Source: Ramlibacter pinisoli (GTDB taxonomy: Bacteria > Pseudomonadota > Gammaproteobacteria > Burkholderiales > Burkholderiaceae_C). Taken from it: 64,000 nt of DNA. Under the pieces are notes generated by a model. That model was given only the letters and a program-made list of their open reading frames with translations, was not told the DNA's origin and did not search any database. Positions 34,246 through 43,071 of the stretch are shown here, piece by piece. Made by a program: the position numbers and the translations under genes. Position 1 is the stretch's first letter; each line of letters begins with the position of its first letter. The DNA is taken from contig NZ_WSEL01000003.1 in assembly GCF_009758015.1 (NCBI RefSeq), forward strand, positions 744,001-808,000, given 5' to 3'.

Positions 34246-36615
34246 ATGAGCGCGAACGATTCCATCCAGCGCAGCGTCCTGCCAATCCCCGACCGCAAGC
34301 CGGTCACCGTCACGACCTACGAGGCCAAGGACCCCGACACCAGGTTTGCGCCCATCACCCAGCTGCGGCCGCCCGCGGGAGCGCCCAACGTGCTCGTGAT
34401 CCTGCTGGACGACGTCGGCTTCGGGGCATCGAGCGCGTTCGGCGGGCCGTGCAGGACGCCGACCGCGGAGCGACTCGCCGCCAACGGCCTGAAATACAAC
34501 CGCTTCCACACCACCGCCCTGTGTTCGCCCTCGCGGGCCGCGATGCTGTCGGGGCGCAACCACCACGCCGTCGGCATGGGAAGCATCACCGAGATGGCCA
34601 CCTCGGCGCCCGGCTACAACTCGATGCGCCCGAATACCTGCGCGCCGCTGGCGGAGATCCTCAAGCTCAATGGCTATTCGACGGCGCAGTTCGGCAAGTG
34701 CCACGAAGTGCCGGTGTTCGAGTCGTCGCCGATCGGTCCCTTCGATCGCTGGCCCACCGGTTCGGGCTTCGAGCACTTCTACGGCTTCATCGGCGGCGAG
34801 GACAACCAGTACTACCCCGCTCTCTACGACGACACGGTGCCGGTGCAGCCAGACCGCGGACCCGAGGACGGGTACCACCTGACGGAAGACATTGCCGACA
34901 AGGCCATCGCCTGGGTCCGCCAGCAGAAGTCCCTCGCGCCAGATAAGCCTTTCTTCATCTACTTCGCTCCGGGGGCGACGCACGCCCCCCATCACGTCCC
35001 CCAGGAGTGGATCGCCAGATACAAGGGCCGCTTCGACCAGGGGTGGGACCAGGTGCGCGAGGAGACCTTCGCCCGCCAGAAGAAGCTGGGCGTGATCCCG
35101 GCGGACTGCGAATTGACGGCGCGCTCGGAAGGCATTCCGGCGTGGAGCGAGACCGACCCGAAACTCAGGCCGGTGCTGGCGCGGCAGATGGAGATCTACG
35201 CGGCCTTCCTGGAGCACGCCGACTACCATGCCGGCCGCGTGATCGACGCGCTGGCCGACCTGCGCGTCCTGGACGACACGCTCGTCTACTACATCATCGG
35301 CGACAACGGCGCGTCCGCCGAAGGCACGTTGAACGGCTCGTTCCACGAGCAGGCGGTGGGCGAAGCGCCCGACCTGATGACCCCCGAGTTCCTGATGGAG
35401 CGCATCGACGACTTCGGGACGCCGCGCGCGAACAACCACTACGCGGTGGGCTGGGCCCATGCCATGAACACGCCCTACCAGTGGACCAAGCAGGTCGCCT
35501 CGCACTTCGGCGGCACCCGCAACGGAACGATCGTGCACTGGCCCGGGGGCATCCGGGCGAAGGGTGAGCTGCGCAGCCAGTTCCACCACGTGATCGACGT
35601 CGCCCCCACGGTGCTGGAAGCTGCCGGCCTGCCGCATCCGACCTTCGTGAACGGCGTGCAGCAGGAGCCGCTGCACGGGGTCAGCATGCTGTACTCCTTC
35701 GGCGACGCGCAGGCGGCAGAGCGGCACGAGACCCAGTACTTCGAGATGGTCTGCAACCGTGGCATCTTCCACAAGGGCTGGATGGCCGTCACCCGCCATG
35801 GCAATCCGCCCTGGGTCGTGATCGGAAAGCAGGGTCCGCTCGCGGACGACGTCTGGGAGCTGTACGACACCAACCAGGACTGGACGCAGGCGCACGACCT
35901 GGCTGGGCGGATGCCGCAAAAGCTCGCCGAGCTGCAGCGGCTGTTCGAGCTCGAGGCCGGCAAGTACAACGTGTTCCCGCTGGACGACCGCAAGGCGGAG
36001 CGGGCCAATCCCGACATCGCGGGCCGTCCGACGGTCGTGCGCGGATCCACCCAACTGCTGTTCCCGGGCATGCGCCGCATCCAGGAGAACGCGGTCATCA
36101 ACACCAAGAACAAAGCGCACTCGGTGACCGCCGAACTCGAGATCGCCGATGCCGGTGCCCGGGGCGTGATCGTCGCCCAGGGCGGCAGCATGGGCGGCTG
36201 GGCGCTGTACGCGCATGAAGGCAAGCTGCGGTACTTCTACAACTTCCTCGGTGTCCAGCATTCCGCGGTGACGGCCGCAGGGCCGCTGCCGGCGGGCAAG
36301 CACCAGGCACGCATGGAGTTCGCCTATGACGGCGGCGGCATGGGCAAGGGCGCGACCGTGACGCTGTATGTCGACGGCCAGCCGGTGGGCTCCGGCCGTG
36401 TCGAGCGGACCCACGCGCTGTTCTTTTCCATGGATGAAACCGCGGAGGTGGGGTGCGACCTCGGCGAGCCGGTGTCGCCGGACTACGGTCACCGCGACAA
36501 CGCCTTCAACGGCAAGATCCAGTGGGTGCAGATCGACATCGACAAGGCCACCCAGGATGCGGACCACCTGGTGGCGGCGGAGGAACGCTTTCGGCTCATC
36601 ATGGCGCGGCAATAG
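34246..36615 (+). CDS. Large arylsulfatase (tandem copy 2)
   Basis: 789 residues, a paralogue of the preceding gene over its full length. It shares the opening QRSVLPIPD, Cys93 in CSPSR, GKCHEV, ATHAPHHVPQEW, IGDNGASAEG and the C-terminal beta-rich module with MEFAYDGGGMGKGATVT. Differences are concentrated in residues 190-215 and 355-385, likely substrate-facing loops. AGGAG precedes ATG 34246. The 89-bp gap to copy 1 contains GGACCGGTCC, which lacks the 2-bp spacer of the regulon palindrome. It is probably co-transcribed with copy 1. Confidence 0.9.
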   Translation: MSANDSIQRSVLPIPDRKPVTVTTYEAKDPDTRFAPITQLRPPAGAPNVLVILLDDVGFGASSAFGGPCRTPTAERLAANGLKYNRFHTTALCSPSRAAMLSGRNHHAVGMGSITEMATSAPGYNSMRPNTCAPLAEILKLNGYSTAQFGKCHEVPVFESSPIGPFDRWPTGSGFEHFYGFIGGEDNQYYPALYDDTVPVQPDRGPEDGYHLTEDIADKAIAWVRQQKSLAPDKPFFIYFAPGATHAPHHVPQEWIARYKGRFDQGWDQVREETFARQKKLGVIPADCELTARSEGIPAWSETDPKLRPVLARQMEIYAAFLEHADYHAGRVIDALADLRVLDDTLVYYIIGDNGASAEGTLNGSFHEQAVGEAPDLMTPEFLMERIDDFGTPRANNHYAVGWAHAMNTPYQWTKQVASHFGGTRNGTIVHWPGGIRAKGELRSQFHHVIDVAPTVLEAAGLPHPTFVNGVQQEPLHGVSMLYSFGDAQAAERHETQYFEMVCNRGIFHKGWMAVTRHGNPPWVVIGKQGPLADDVWELYDTNQDWTQAHDLAGRMPQKLAELQRLFELEAGKYNVFPLDDRKAERANPDIAGRPTVVRGSTQLLFPGMRRIQENAVINTKNKAHSVTAELEIADAGARGVIVAQGGSMGGWALYAHEGKLRYFYNFLGVQHSAVTAAGPLPAGKHQARMEFAYDGGGMGKGATVTLYVDGQPVGSGRVERTHALFFSMDETAEVGCDLGEPVSPDYGHRDNAFNGKIQWVQIDIDKATQDADHLVAAEERFRLIMARQ

Positions 36616-36820
36616 CTGCGCCCCGGGCCCTGGATGAGGATGTCCGGTCGGCAGCTGTCGTAGCGGCCCTCCGGGGACCGCCCCGCGGGACGGTCAGCCC
36701 GGGTGTTCGATGTCCGGCAGCAGATCGAGAGGCTTCTGCTCCCTGGTGATAGCGCTGAGCAGTTGGTAGTGGACTCACTTGCCACCCGACCGCAATAGAG
36801 GTATCCGCCCGCAATAGCGG

Positions 36821-36849
36821 TTGACCTTGCCTGGCGCGGCGGCTATGAC
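36821..36849 (+). promoter_or_regulatory. Sigma70-type promoter for small lipoprotein gene
   Basis: TTGACC (36821-36826), a 17-bp spacer, then TATGAC (36844-36849). It lies 19 bp before ATG 36868, leaving a short leader containing AGGAGG. The remainder of 36616-36820 shows no feature. Confidence 0.6.
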
Positions 36850-36867
36850 CCCACCAGGAGGTCACCC

Positions 36868-37119
36868 ATGCGCGCAACACTCATCCTTTGCGCCGCGATC
36901 CTCGCGGGCTGCGATTCGATCCCGATTGACCAGGAGAGCGACCGCGGCGTGTGCGCCGAAGCAGGCAGGGGATCGCGCACGGCGGACGAGGAGCAGGAGA
37001 AGCGCAGCCTGGACTGTTCGCCTCACTGGGCCGCCGAAGCACAGCGGCAGCAGATGATGATTAACAACCACATCGGCACCAGGTCGCTCAACTGCGGAAC
37101 CATGGGCGCCTGCCGCTAA
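36868..37119 (+). CDS. Small lipoprotein, hypothetical
   Basis: 83 residues with a lipobox LAGC (Cys15), so membrane-anchored. The mature part is charged and carries four further Cys residues spaced over 70 positions (VCAEAG, LDCSPHW, LNCGTMGACR), suggesting disulfides. AGGAGG is ideally placed and a good sigma70-like promoter is upstream. Family not recognised. Downstream, CCTGAAGG-G-CCTTCAGG and GCCCGC/GCGGGC hairpins without a T-run may end the message. Confidence 0.7.
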   Translation: MRATLILCAAILAGCDSIPIDQESDRGVCAEAGRGSRTADEEQEKRSLDCSPHWAAEAQRQQMMINNHIGTRSLNCGTMGACR

Positions 37120-37263
37120 AGCCGACCTGAAGGGCCTTCAGGCCCGCTTTGCGGGCGAGAAGTCGGATCACTCGCGCGAGCCGGTGTGAAGGTTATTGTT
37201 CGCGTGGACCACCTGCTGAGCAACGTGTCTGTCGAGAACCTACTGCCCTTGAGGCGGAACCGG

Positions 37264-37821
37264 ATGAAGGCGAAGATGCCTGGAGGCGAGACGCAACCCG
37301 GCGCGTGTATGACAGGCATCCTGCGACCCCTGGTGGCGACGGCCGGCACGGTCTGCGTGCTGATCCTGGCGGGCTGTGCAACCGGCTACAACCTGCAGCC
37401 GGGCGCGAGCCGCGAAGAGGTGCTCAGCAGCATGGGGCGCCCGACCGCGGTGGTGAAGCTGCCCAATGGCAACGAGCGCTTGCAGTACTCGCTGCAGCCG
37501 GCCGGCCAGTACGCCTACATGGTGGACCTCGACAGCAACGGCCGCATGGTGTCGCTGCGCCAGGTGCTCAACGCGAACGACCTGGCCCGCCTCAACACCG
37601 TCGGCATCGGCCAGTGGACGCGGGCCGACGTCGAGCGCGAGTACGGCCGCCCGGCCCGCATCGAGCATGTCGCCCGCTGGAACGGGGACATCATGACTTA
37701 CCGCTGGAACGAAGGCCCGAAGATGGACCGCTTCTACTGGGTCTACCTGGATCCCCAGGACGTGGTGCGGCGCGCGCACCCCGGCATCGAGACGCTGCGC
37801 GGAGGTCATACGCGGGATTAG
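37264..37821 (+). CDS. SmpA/OmlA (BamE-like) family lipoprotein
   Basis: 185 residues from ATG 37264, or 170 from ATG 37309, which gives a shorter signal peptide. The lipobox LAGC is followed by the OmlA/SmpA pattern: LQPGASREEVLSSMGRP, then a repeat of the motif in GQWTRADVEREYGRPARI, giving two SmpA-like units. Such proteins sit in the outer membrane and stabilise envelope complexes. It is larger than BamE itself, so it is probably a paralogue and not the BAM subunit. AGGCGG precedes ATG 37264. Confidence 0.8.
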   Translation: MKAKMPGGETQPGACMTGILRPLVATAGTVCVLILAGCATGYNLQPGASREEVLSSMGRPTAVVKLPNGNERLQYSLQPAGQYAYMVDLDSNGRMVSLRQVLNANDLARLNTVGIGQWTRADVEREYGRPARIEHVARWNGDIMTYRWNEGPKMDRFYWVYLDPQDVVRRAHPGIETLRGGHTRD

Positions 37822-37867
37822 GGCCTATCGCCCGTCGGCCTTCAACAACTGAGTGGGTCATCGAAGG

Positions 37868-37883
37868 TTGGCTCTTGGTCCAA
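37868..37883. promoter_or_regulatory. TTGGAC-type palindrome, site 4
   Basis: TTGGCTCTTGGTCCAA matches the 42770 site at 13 of 16 positions, with the outer TTGG/CCAA arms and the whole right half intact. It lies 71 bp before the DUF3300 start codon. Confidence 0.6.
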
Positions 37884-37954
37884 TTGCCCGGGACGGATCC
37901 GCGACAAAAACTCGCTGCGCTGGGTGCCGGATCGAAGCCATCCAGCACCGAACG

Positions 37955-39484
37955 ATGCCCAAACAACGCTGCATGCGCGTTCCGCTCCTCAGCGGAAGCT
38001 TGGCCCTGGTGCTCGTCACCGGTCAAGTCAGCGCCCTGGCGCAGCCCATGAGCGGCACTCCGCCCGCAGCGGGTCCTGTGAACACGGTCAACGCGGCGCC
38101 CACTTTCGTGCCCGAGGAACTCGAGGCGCTTGTCGCACCGATCGCGCTATACCCGGACTCGCTCCTTGCGCAGGTCCTGATGGCCTCGACCTACCCCTTG
38201 GAGGTCGTGCAAGCCGCGCGCTGGGTCAAGGCCAACACAAGCGTGAAGGGAGAAGCGGCCGTCCGGGCGGTGGCGGACAAGACCTGGGACGTCAGCGTGA
38301 AGTCCCTCGTGGCCTTTCCGCAGGTGCTCGAGCCGATGGACGACCGGCTCGACTGGACGCAGAAACTGGGTGATGCGTTTCTCGCGCAACAAAAGGACGT
38401 GCTGGACGCCGTGCAGCGCCTGCGGCTGAAGGCCCAGGGCAACGGCAACCTCAAGACGACGGAGCAGCAGAACGTGATCGTGGACCAGGCACCGTCCGGG
38501 GGCGCGCAGCAGACGATCGTCCGCATCGAACCGGCCAACCCGGAGGTGATCTACGTCCCGACGTATGACCCCACCTATGTCTACGGCAGTTGGGGGTACC
38601 CGGCCTATCCGCCCTACTACTGGCCGCTCTATCCCGCCTACTACCCTGGGTACTATCCCGGCTACTACGTCGGCGCCGGGATCGCCTTTGGCGTCGGCTT
38701 CGCGGTGGGGGCCGCCATCTTCGGTGGCTGCAACTGGAGCGGTGGCGAGGTCAACGTCAACGTGAACCGGGCCGCCAACATCGATCGCAACTTCGATCAC
38801 AACCGGGGACAGGGCGCCAACGGGCGATGGCAGCACGATGCCGGTCACCGCAAGGGCGTCTCCTATCGCGACAACGCGACGCGCGAAAGGTTCGGCAAGA
38901 ACGTGGGGGGCGCCGACGGACGTGCCGGCTTCCGCGGCTTCGACGGCCTCGGCAACCGCGCCGCTGGCGGCAGTCCGGGCGGTACGGGCCGGCGCGGGAG
39001 CGCCGGCGAGGGCGGCGCAGCCCGGAACTTCGGCGGTGGTGCTTCCGCCGGAATCGCTGGCGATGCAAGGACTGGCGGGGCGCCTGGGGGCGGTGCTTCA
39101 GCGGGGCGGACCATGCCTTCCAGGGGGTTGGAGGCGGCAGTGCCACGCAGCGGGATTTCAGTCGCGGACTGGCCACGACCCAGCAGTCTTCTGCCAACCG
39201 ACCGACCGCGGGCGCCAGCCGCAGCGGTGGTGCCAGTCGGGCAAGTGTCGGCGGGGGTGCGCGCGGCGGTGGTGGGCGCGGCGGCGGCGGTCGACGCTGA
39301 GGAGCAACGCCATGGATGCGATCAGGAAACGACAATCTGCGGCCGCGCGACTTGCGAGGCGCGGCCTGCCAGCACTCTTGCTCGTCCTGGCCGCAGCCGC
39401 TGCGAACGCGAACAAGAACTTCAACTCACCCCAGGCAGCGATGGAAGCCCTCGGGCAGGCGGTCTCCAGCGGCGACGAAGCTGA
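37955..39484 (+). CDS. DUF3300 exported protein, frameshifted near the C-terminus
   Basis: Signal peptide (ending LAQ) followed by the DUF3300 core: LVAPIALYPDSLLAQVLMASTYPLEVVQAARW, VKSLVAFPQVLEPM and a Tyr/Pro-rich stretch (YGSWGYPAYPPYYWPLYPAYYPGYY). The frame as read runs to 39484, overlapping DUF2950 by 170 bp. One frame away, the sequence from about 39105 to a stop at 39300 encodes the expected family ending (FQGVGGGSATQRDFSRG, then a GGGGRGGGGRR tail). A one-base loss in the G-rich run at 39101-39108 explains this; the natural end is probably 39300. It could be an assembly error or a true frameshift. Function unknown; often paired with DUF2950. Confidence 0.75.
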   Translation: MPKQRCMRVPLLSGSLALVLVTGQVSALAQPMSGTPPAAGPVNTVNAAPTFVPEELEALVAPIALYPDSLLAQVLMASTYPLEVVQAARWVKANTSVKGEAAVRAVADKTWDVSVKSLVAFPQVLEPMDDRLDWTQKLGDAFLAQQKDVLDAVQRLRLKAQGNGNLKTTEQQNVIVDQAPSGGAQQTIVRIEPANPEVIYVPTYDPTYVYGSWGYPAYPPYYWPLYPAYYPGYYPGYYVGAGIAFGVGFAVGAAIFGGCNWSGGEVNVNVNRAANIDRNFDHNRGQGANGRWQHDAGHRKGVSYRDNATRERFGKNVGGADGRAGFRGFDGLGNRAAGGSPGGTGRRGSAGEGGAARNFGGGASAGIAGDARTGGAPGGGASAGRTMPSRGLEAAVPRSGISVADWPRPSSLLPTDRPRAPAAAVVPVGQVSAGVRAAVVGAAAAVDAEEQRHGCDQETTICGRATCEARPASTLARPGRSRCEREQELQLTPGSDGSPRAGGLQRRRS

Positions 39485-40229
39485 ACTCCGGAACATGCTC
39501 GGTGTGCAATTTCGTGAGTGGATCCCGCCTGTAGGCGCCGAGGACCGCAACCGATTCCTGCAGGCCTGGGCCCGCTCGCACGCCGTGCGAAATGATGATG
39601 GGAAGGTGGCCCACCTCGCCGTCGGCGACGACGGATGGACCTTCCCTATTCCACTACTCAAGGCTGCGCAGGGGTGGCAATTCGACACCGTTCAGGGAGT
39701 CGAAGAGATGCGCGTGCGACGAATCGGGCGCAACGAGCTTGCTGCGCAAAAGACCCTGCTGGCTCTCTTCGACGCGCAACGCGACTACGCCAGCCAGCCG
39801 CGGGACGAGGACGGCTTGCTCACGTACGCCAAGCGCTTGAAGAGCAGCGCCGGACGACGTGACGGGCTGTACTGGCCGACGAAGCCAGGCCATACACCGA
39901 GCCCCATAGGGCCAGCATTGGCGGCCGCGGGCCCCCCGAATGCCAGTCCGGATGGGTATTTCGGTTACCACTACAAGTTGTTGACGCGGCAGGGGGAGCA
40001 TGCCGTTGGCGGGGCGCTGGACTACATGGTGCGTGACAAGTTGCTGGGTGGCTTCGCGATCCTTGCGTGGCCTGCGCGCTACTGGGACACCGGGATCATG
40101 AGCTTCATGATCAGCCACGACGGGCAGATCTACGAACGCGATCTCGGGCCAGGAAGTGCGACCAAAGCCGCGGCAACAAGCACATTTGACCCCGGCCCAG
40201 GCTGGAAGAAGGTGGAACCGGTACCCTGA
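39312..40229 (+). CDS. DUF2950 family exported protein
   Basis: 305 residues with signal peptide (cleavage near ANA, residue 33). DUF2950 features include FNSPQAAMEALGQAVSSGD, LARHPRM-free WTFPIPLLKAAQGWQFD, the LYWP...SPIGP segment, GYFGYHYKLLTRQG and the ending GQIYERDLGPGS. GGAGCAACGCC supplies the ribosome binding site. The DUF3300-DUF2950 pairing is recurrent in proteobacteria, but the role is not established. The natural stop of DUF3300 (39300) would be 11 bp upstream. Confidence 0.85.
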   Translation: MDAIRKRQSAAARLARRGLPALLLVLAAAAANANKNFNSPQAAMEALGQAVSSGDEAELRNMLGVQFREWIPPVGAEDRNRFLQAWARSHAVRNDDGKVAHLAVGDDGWTFPIPLLKAAQGWQFDTVQGVEEMRVRRIGRNELAAQKTLLALFDAQRDYASQPRDEDGLLTYAKRLKSSAGRRDGLYWPTKPGHTPSPIGPALAAAGPPNASPDGYFGYHYKLLTRQGEHAVGGALDYMVRDKLLGGFAILAWPARYWDTGIMSFMISHDGQIYERDLGPGSATKAAATSTFDPGPGWKKVEPVP

Positions 40230-40257
40230 AAGAGCCGGGCCGTTTGCAATCGAATCT

Positions 40258-41628
40258 TCAATGCAGCTTGGCGCCCTGCGCGGACGGCGCCACTGGCGCC
40301 TTGCGGCTACCGAGCGGCTCCCGAGGTGCCAGCTCCGGGCGGGCGGCGCGGCCGCCGCTCAGCCAATTCGCATGTGCCTCCGCTCGCTCCTGGATCACCA
40401 GTGGGTCGTCCTGCTGGGACGGACTGAAGACGGGGATCGTCAGGCAGATGCTCTGGGCGTGCAGCCACTTCGACCAGCCGGCGATCAGTTCCTTGTAAGC
40501 GCGTCCGACCGGCCGGATGTTGCGGTCCAGGTCGAAGAGTCCCAGCGGATTCACCGTCCCGCGGTCTTCCCGGAGTGCGACGTCCCAGTCGACTTGGTCC
40601 GTCAGCGAGTACCAGGTGAAGCCGAGGACCGGCACGCCGCTGCGGCGGATGCGCAGGACGTTAGCCCACTCCTTGTGGAGCCAGGAAACCGCCTCGTCCC
40701 CCACAGGCCCCTGGATCAAGTTCGTCTCCGTGTGCATCACCGGCAGGCGGTAGCGCTCATGGTATTGCTGCGTGATCGTGTGGTAGCCGAAGATCTCGCC
40801 GGCGGCCTCGGTTCTGCCATCCGGCCAGACGAGATGCTCGTTGGTCCTGTAGTAGTCGTTGCCCATGATGCAGTAGGGCCGCAGGTTCCTGACCCTGAAG
40901 AATCGGTATTCCTCAGCAGTCATCCCTCCGTCCATCAGGTACTCCAGCATGCCTGCGGAGACGTCGACACCATAGTTCAGGTCCAGGGAGAGGAAACGCT
41001 GCTCGTTGAAGGCGTCTGCATGGGGGATGGCGGCCGCGCTCTGGGGATGGAAGTGCTCCGACGATTCGCTCTGGATGAACAGGGCGTCCGCGCGGACGTC
41101 CAGGATGGCGTGCATCGCAAGGATGTTGGCCTTCACCAGGTGCTTGAGCGCGGTGACGAAGCCCCTGTCGGTGTTCATCTGCTCGTTCCACCACCCCCAC
41201 CGGCCGGAGAAGGTGGCGCAGATGAACATTTCGTTGACCGGCGTGTAGAGCTGCACCCACGGGTAGCGGGCCGCGAAGTCGCGCGCATAGCCTTCGAAAA
41301 GTCCGGGAAAGTCGGGGTTCTGAAAATTCCCGACCCAATCTGGCACCCCGAAGTGGCAGAGGTCCACGATCGGCACGATGTCGCGCCGCTTGAGGTCGGC
41401 AAGCGTCTCGTCGGAGAAGGCCCAGTCGTAGCGGCCGTCGCCCAGCCATGTGTTGTGGATCGACGGCCCGTAGCGCAGGAAGCGGATGCCCATGTCCTGC
41501 ACCAGTTCGAAGTCGGTGCGCCAGTGCTGGTAGAAGCCGCACTTCTCGAGTTCGTCGATACGCCGGCGGCCGTTGTCGATGGTCGGGTCGCTGTTCTCGA
41601 TGCCGGTGGCGAACATGAAGGTCAGCAT
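40258..41628 (-). CDS. Family 1 glycoside hydrolase-like protein
   Basis: 456 residues with a TIM-barrel GH1 layout. General acid Glu133 is in LYTPVNEMF (family TFNEP) and the nucleophile Glu is in VMHTETNL near residue 307. The end of the barrel reads GFTWYSLTDQVDW, resembling the GH1 YxWSLLDNFEW pattern. There is no signal peptide. The last 60 residues (from about 395) are a non-domain tail. Beta-glycosidase activity on a small glycoside is the likely role; substrate unknown. It may be co-directional with, but is not clearly co-transcribed with, the alcohol dehydrogenase 42 bp upstream. A sequence homologous to its 3' end recurs at 43421-43512. Confidence 0.78.
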   Translation of the reverse strand: MLTFMFATGIENSDPTIDNGRRRIDELEKCGFYQHWRTDFELVQDMGIRFLRYGPSIHNTWLGDGRYDWAFSDETLADLKRRDIVPIVDLCHFGVPDWVGNFQNPDFPGLFEGYARDFAARYPWVQLYTPVNEMFICATFSGRWGWWNEQMNTDRGFVTALKHLVKANILAMHAILDVRADALFIQSESSEHFHPQSAAAIPHADAFNEQRFLSLDLNYGVDVSAGMLEYLMDGGMTAEEYRFFRVRNLRPYCIMGNDYYRTNEHLVWPDGRTEAAGEIFGYHTITQQYHERYRLPVMHTETNLIQGPVGDEAVSWLHKEWANVLRIRRSGVPVLGFTWYSLTDQVDWDVALREDRGTVNPLGLFDLDRNIRPVGRAYKELIAGWSKWLHAQSICLTIPVFSPSQQDDPLVIQERAEAHANWLSGGRAARPELAPREPLGSRKAPVAPSAQGAKLH

Positions 41629-41670
41629 GGCAGCCCTCGTCGCATGGGGTGGGATTGAACTCGTCGGGCT

Positions 41671-42702
41671 TCAGGCCTCCGCCGTCATTCGCAGCACGAC
41701 CCGGCCCTCGATGTGGCCGTCGCGCAGTCGGTTCAGCACGTCGTTCACGTTGTCCAACGAATCGGTGCTGCACACGGTCCTGACCTTGCCCTCAGCCGCG
41801 AATGCGATGGCCTCCTGCAGGTCCTTGCGCGTGCCCACGATGGAGCCGCGCACCGTCTTGGCATTGAGCACCATGTCGAAGATGGGCAGCGGGAAGTCGC
41901 CCGGCGGCAGGCCCACCATGGACATGGTCCCGCGCTTGTGCAGCATGCCCAGCGCCTGCCCGAACGCCGCCCGCGACACCGCCGTGACCAGCACACCGTG
42001 CGCACCGCGCAGTTCCTTCTGGATCACCTGCACCGGGTCCTGCGTGGAGGCGTTCACCGTCATGTCGGCACCCAGCTTGCGGGCCAGCGCCAGCTTGTCG
42101 TCGCCCACATCCACGGCCGCGACGTGCAAGCCCATGGCCTTGGCGTACTGCACCGCCACGTGGCCGAGCCCGCCGATGCCCGAGATCACGACCCAGTCGC
42201 CCGGCTTGCAATCCAGCGCCTTCAGGCCCTTGTAGACGGTGACGCCGGCACACAGGATGGGCGCGATCTCGGTGAATCCGACGTTGGACGGAAGGTGGCC
42301 GACGTAGCCCGGGTCGGCCAGCACGTAGTCGGCATAGCCACCGTTGACGGTGTACCCCGTCATCTGCTGCTGGTCGCACAGCGTCTCCCAGCCGGTGATG
42401 CAGAACTCGCAGTGCCCGCACGAGGTGTGCAGCCAGGGAACGCCCACCCGGTCGCCCTCTCGCACGTTCTTCACGTCCGCACCCACGGCGGACACGTGGC
42501 CCACGCCCTCGTGCCCCGGGATGAAGGGCAAGGACGGCTTGACCGGCCAGTCGCCGTCGGCCGCATGCAGGTCGGTGTGGCACACGCCCGATGCCGCCAC
42601 CTTCACCAGCACGCGGTTGCGCGGCACCTCGGGAACCGGAACCTCCTCGATGACGAGCGGCTGGCGGAAGGAATGGACGACGGCTGCCTTCATCTTCGCC
42701 AT
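41671..42702 (-). CDS. adhP: Zinc-dependent alcohol dehydrogenase (AdhP-like)
   Basis: 343-residue medium-chain dehydrogenase. Catalytic zinc ligands are Cys41, His64 and Glu65 (GHEGVGH) with a third Cys near 152 (APILCAGVT). Structural zinc ligands are Cys95, Cys98, Cys101 and Cys109 (CGHCEFC...LC). The NAD motif is GIGGLGH. It should interconvert alcohols and aldehydes with NAD(H), for example ethanol formation. The TTGGAC palindrome lies 67 bp upstream of the ATG. Proximity to pflBA suggests a fermentative branch, which is inference. Confidence 0.9.
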   Translation of the reverse strand: MAKMKAAVVHSFRQPLVIEEVPVPEVPRNRVLVKVAASGVCHTDLHAADGDWPVKPSLPFIPGHEGVGHVSAVGADVKNVREGDRVGVPWLHTSCGHCEFCITGWETLCDQQQMTGYTVNGGYADYVLADPGYVGHLPSNVGFTEIAPILCAGVTVYKGLKALDCKPGDWVVISGIGGLGHVAVQYAKAMGLHVAAVDVGDDKLALARKLGADMTVNASTQDPVQVIQKELRGAHGVLVTAVSRAAFGQALGMLHKRGTMSMVGLPPGDFPLPIFDMVLNAKTVRGSIVGTRKDLQEAIAFAAEGKVRTVCSTDSLDNVNDVLNRLRDGHIEGRVVLRMTAEA

Positions 42703-42769
42703 GATTGGACTCCTCTGGACAGGACCGATGATTTTGCGCGCCGCCCCGGGAAGCACATCTACGGAGACA

Positions 42770-42785
42770 TTGGACTTTGGTCCAA
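42770..42785. promoter_or_regulatory. TTGGAC-type palindrome, site 5 (best copy)
   Basis: TTGGACTTTGGTCCAA is a perfect palindrome with 6-bp arms and a 4-bp spacer, extended to 7 bp by flanking A/T (ATTGGAC...GTCCAAT, 42769-42786). It lies 67 bp before the adhP start, and together with site 6 occupies the 369-bp divergent region 42703-43071, which holds no gene. Confidence 0.72.
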
Positions 42786-42951
42786 TACGCCCTGAACGTG
42801 CACGTCGGACACGCTCCCGCCATGGCGGACGGTTTCGTGCGGTCGGTCACAGCAGCGTCCAGTGTGCCCGCATGCACCGGTTTCGATGAATGCAGCAACG
42901 CTTCGTTCAGCAGCCCGGGATCTGGCCCCGACGCCCGAAGCCGCCCTGCGG

Positions 42952-42967
42952 TAGGACCAAGGTCTGA
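42952..42967. promoter_or_regulatory. TTGGAC-type palindrome, site 6
   Basis: TAGGACCAAGGTCTGA keeps the GGACC-AA-GGTC core; its complement matches site 5 at 12 of 16 positions. It lies 104 bp before the DUF190 start and is the weakest member. Confidence 0.5.
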
Positions 42968-43071
42968 TACCCGGGAATTGGCGCAATGGTTAGGCTCCTA
43001 CCCCGGCGCCCGTTGCTGAGATTGCGAGGTGCTGATGCTTTCCACACGTCCAGATACCGGAAGGGGACGCC

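Noticed and set aside
34030-36612. Long antisense frame opposite the second arylsulfatase (also opposite uvrD at 3234-5603 and others)
   Set aside because: Antisense frames of this length are expected from high-GC codon bias. The translations lack motifs and the opposite strand encodes clear enzymes.
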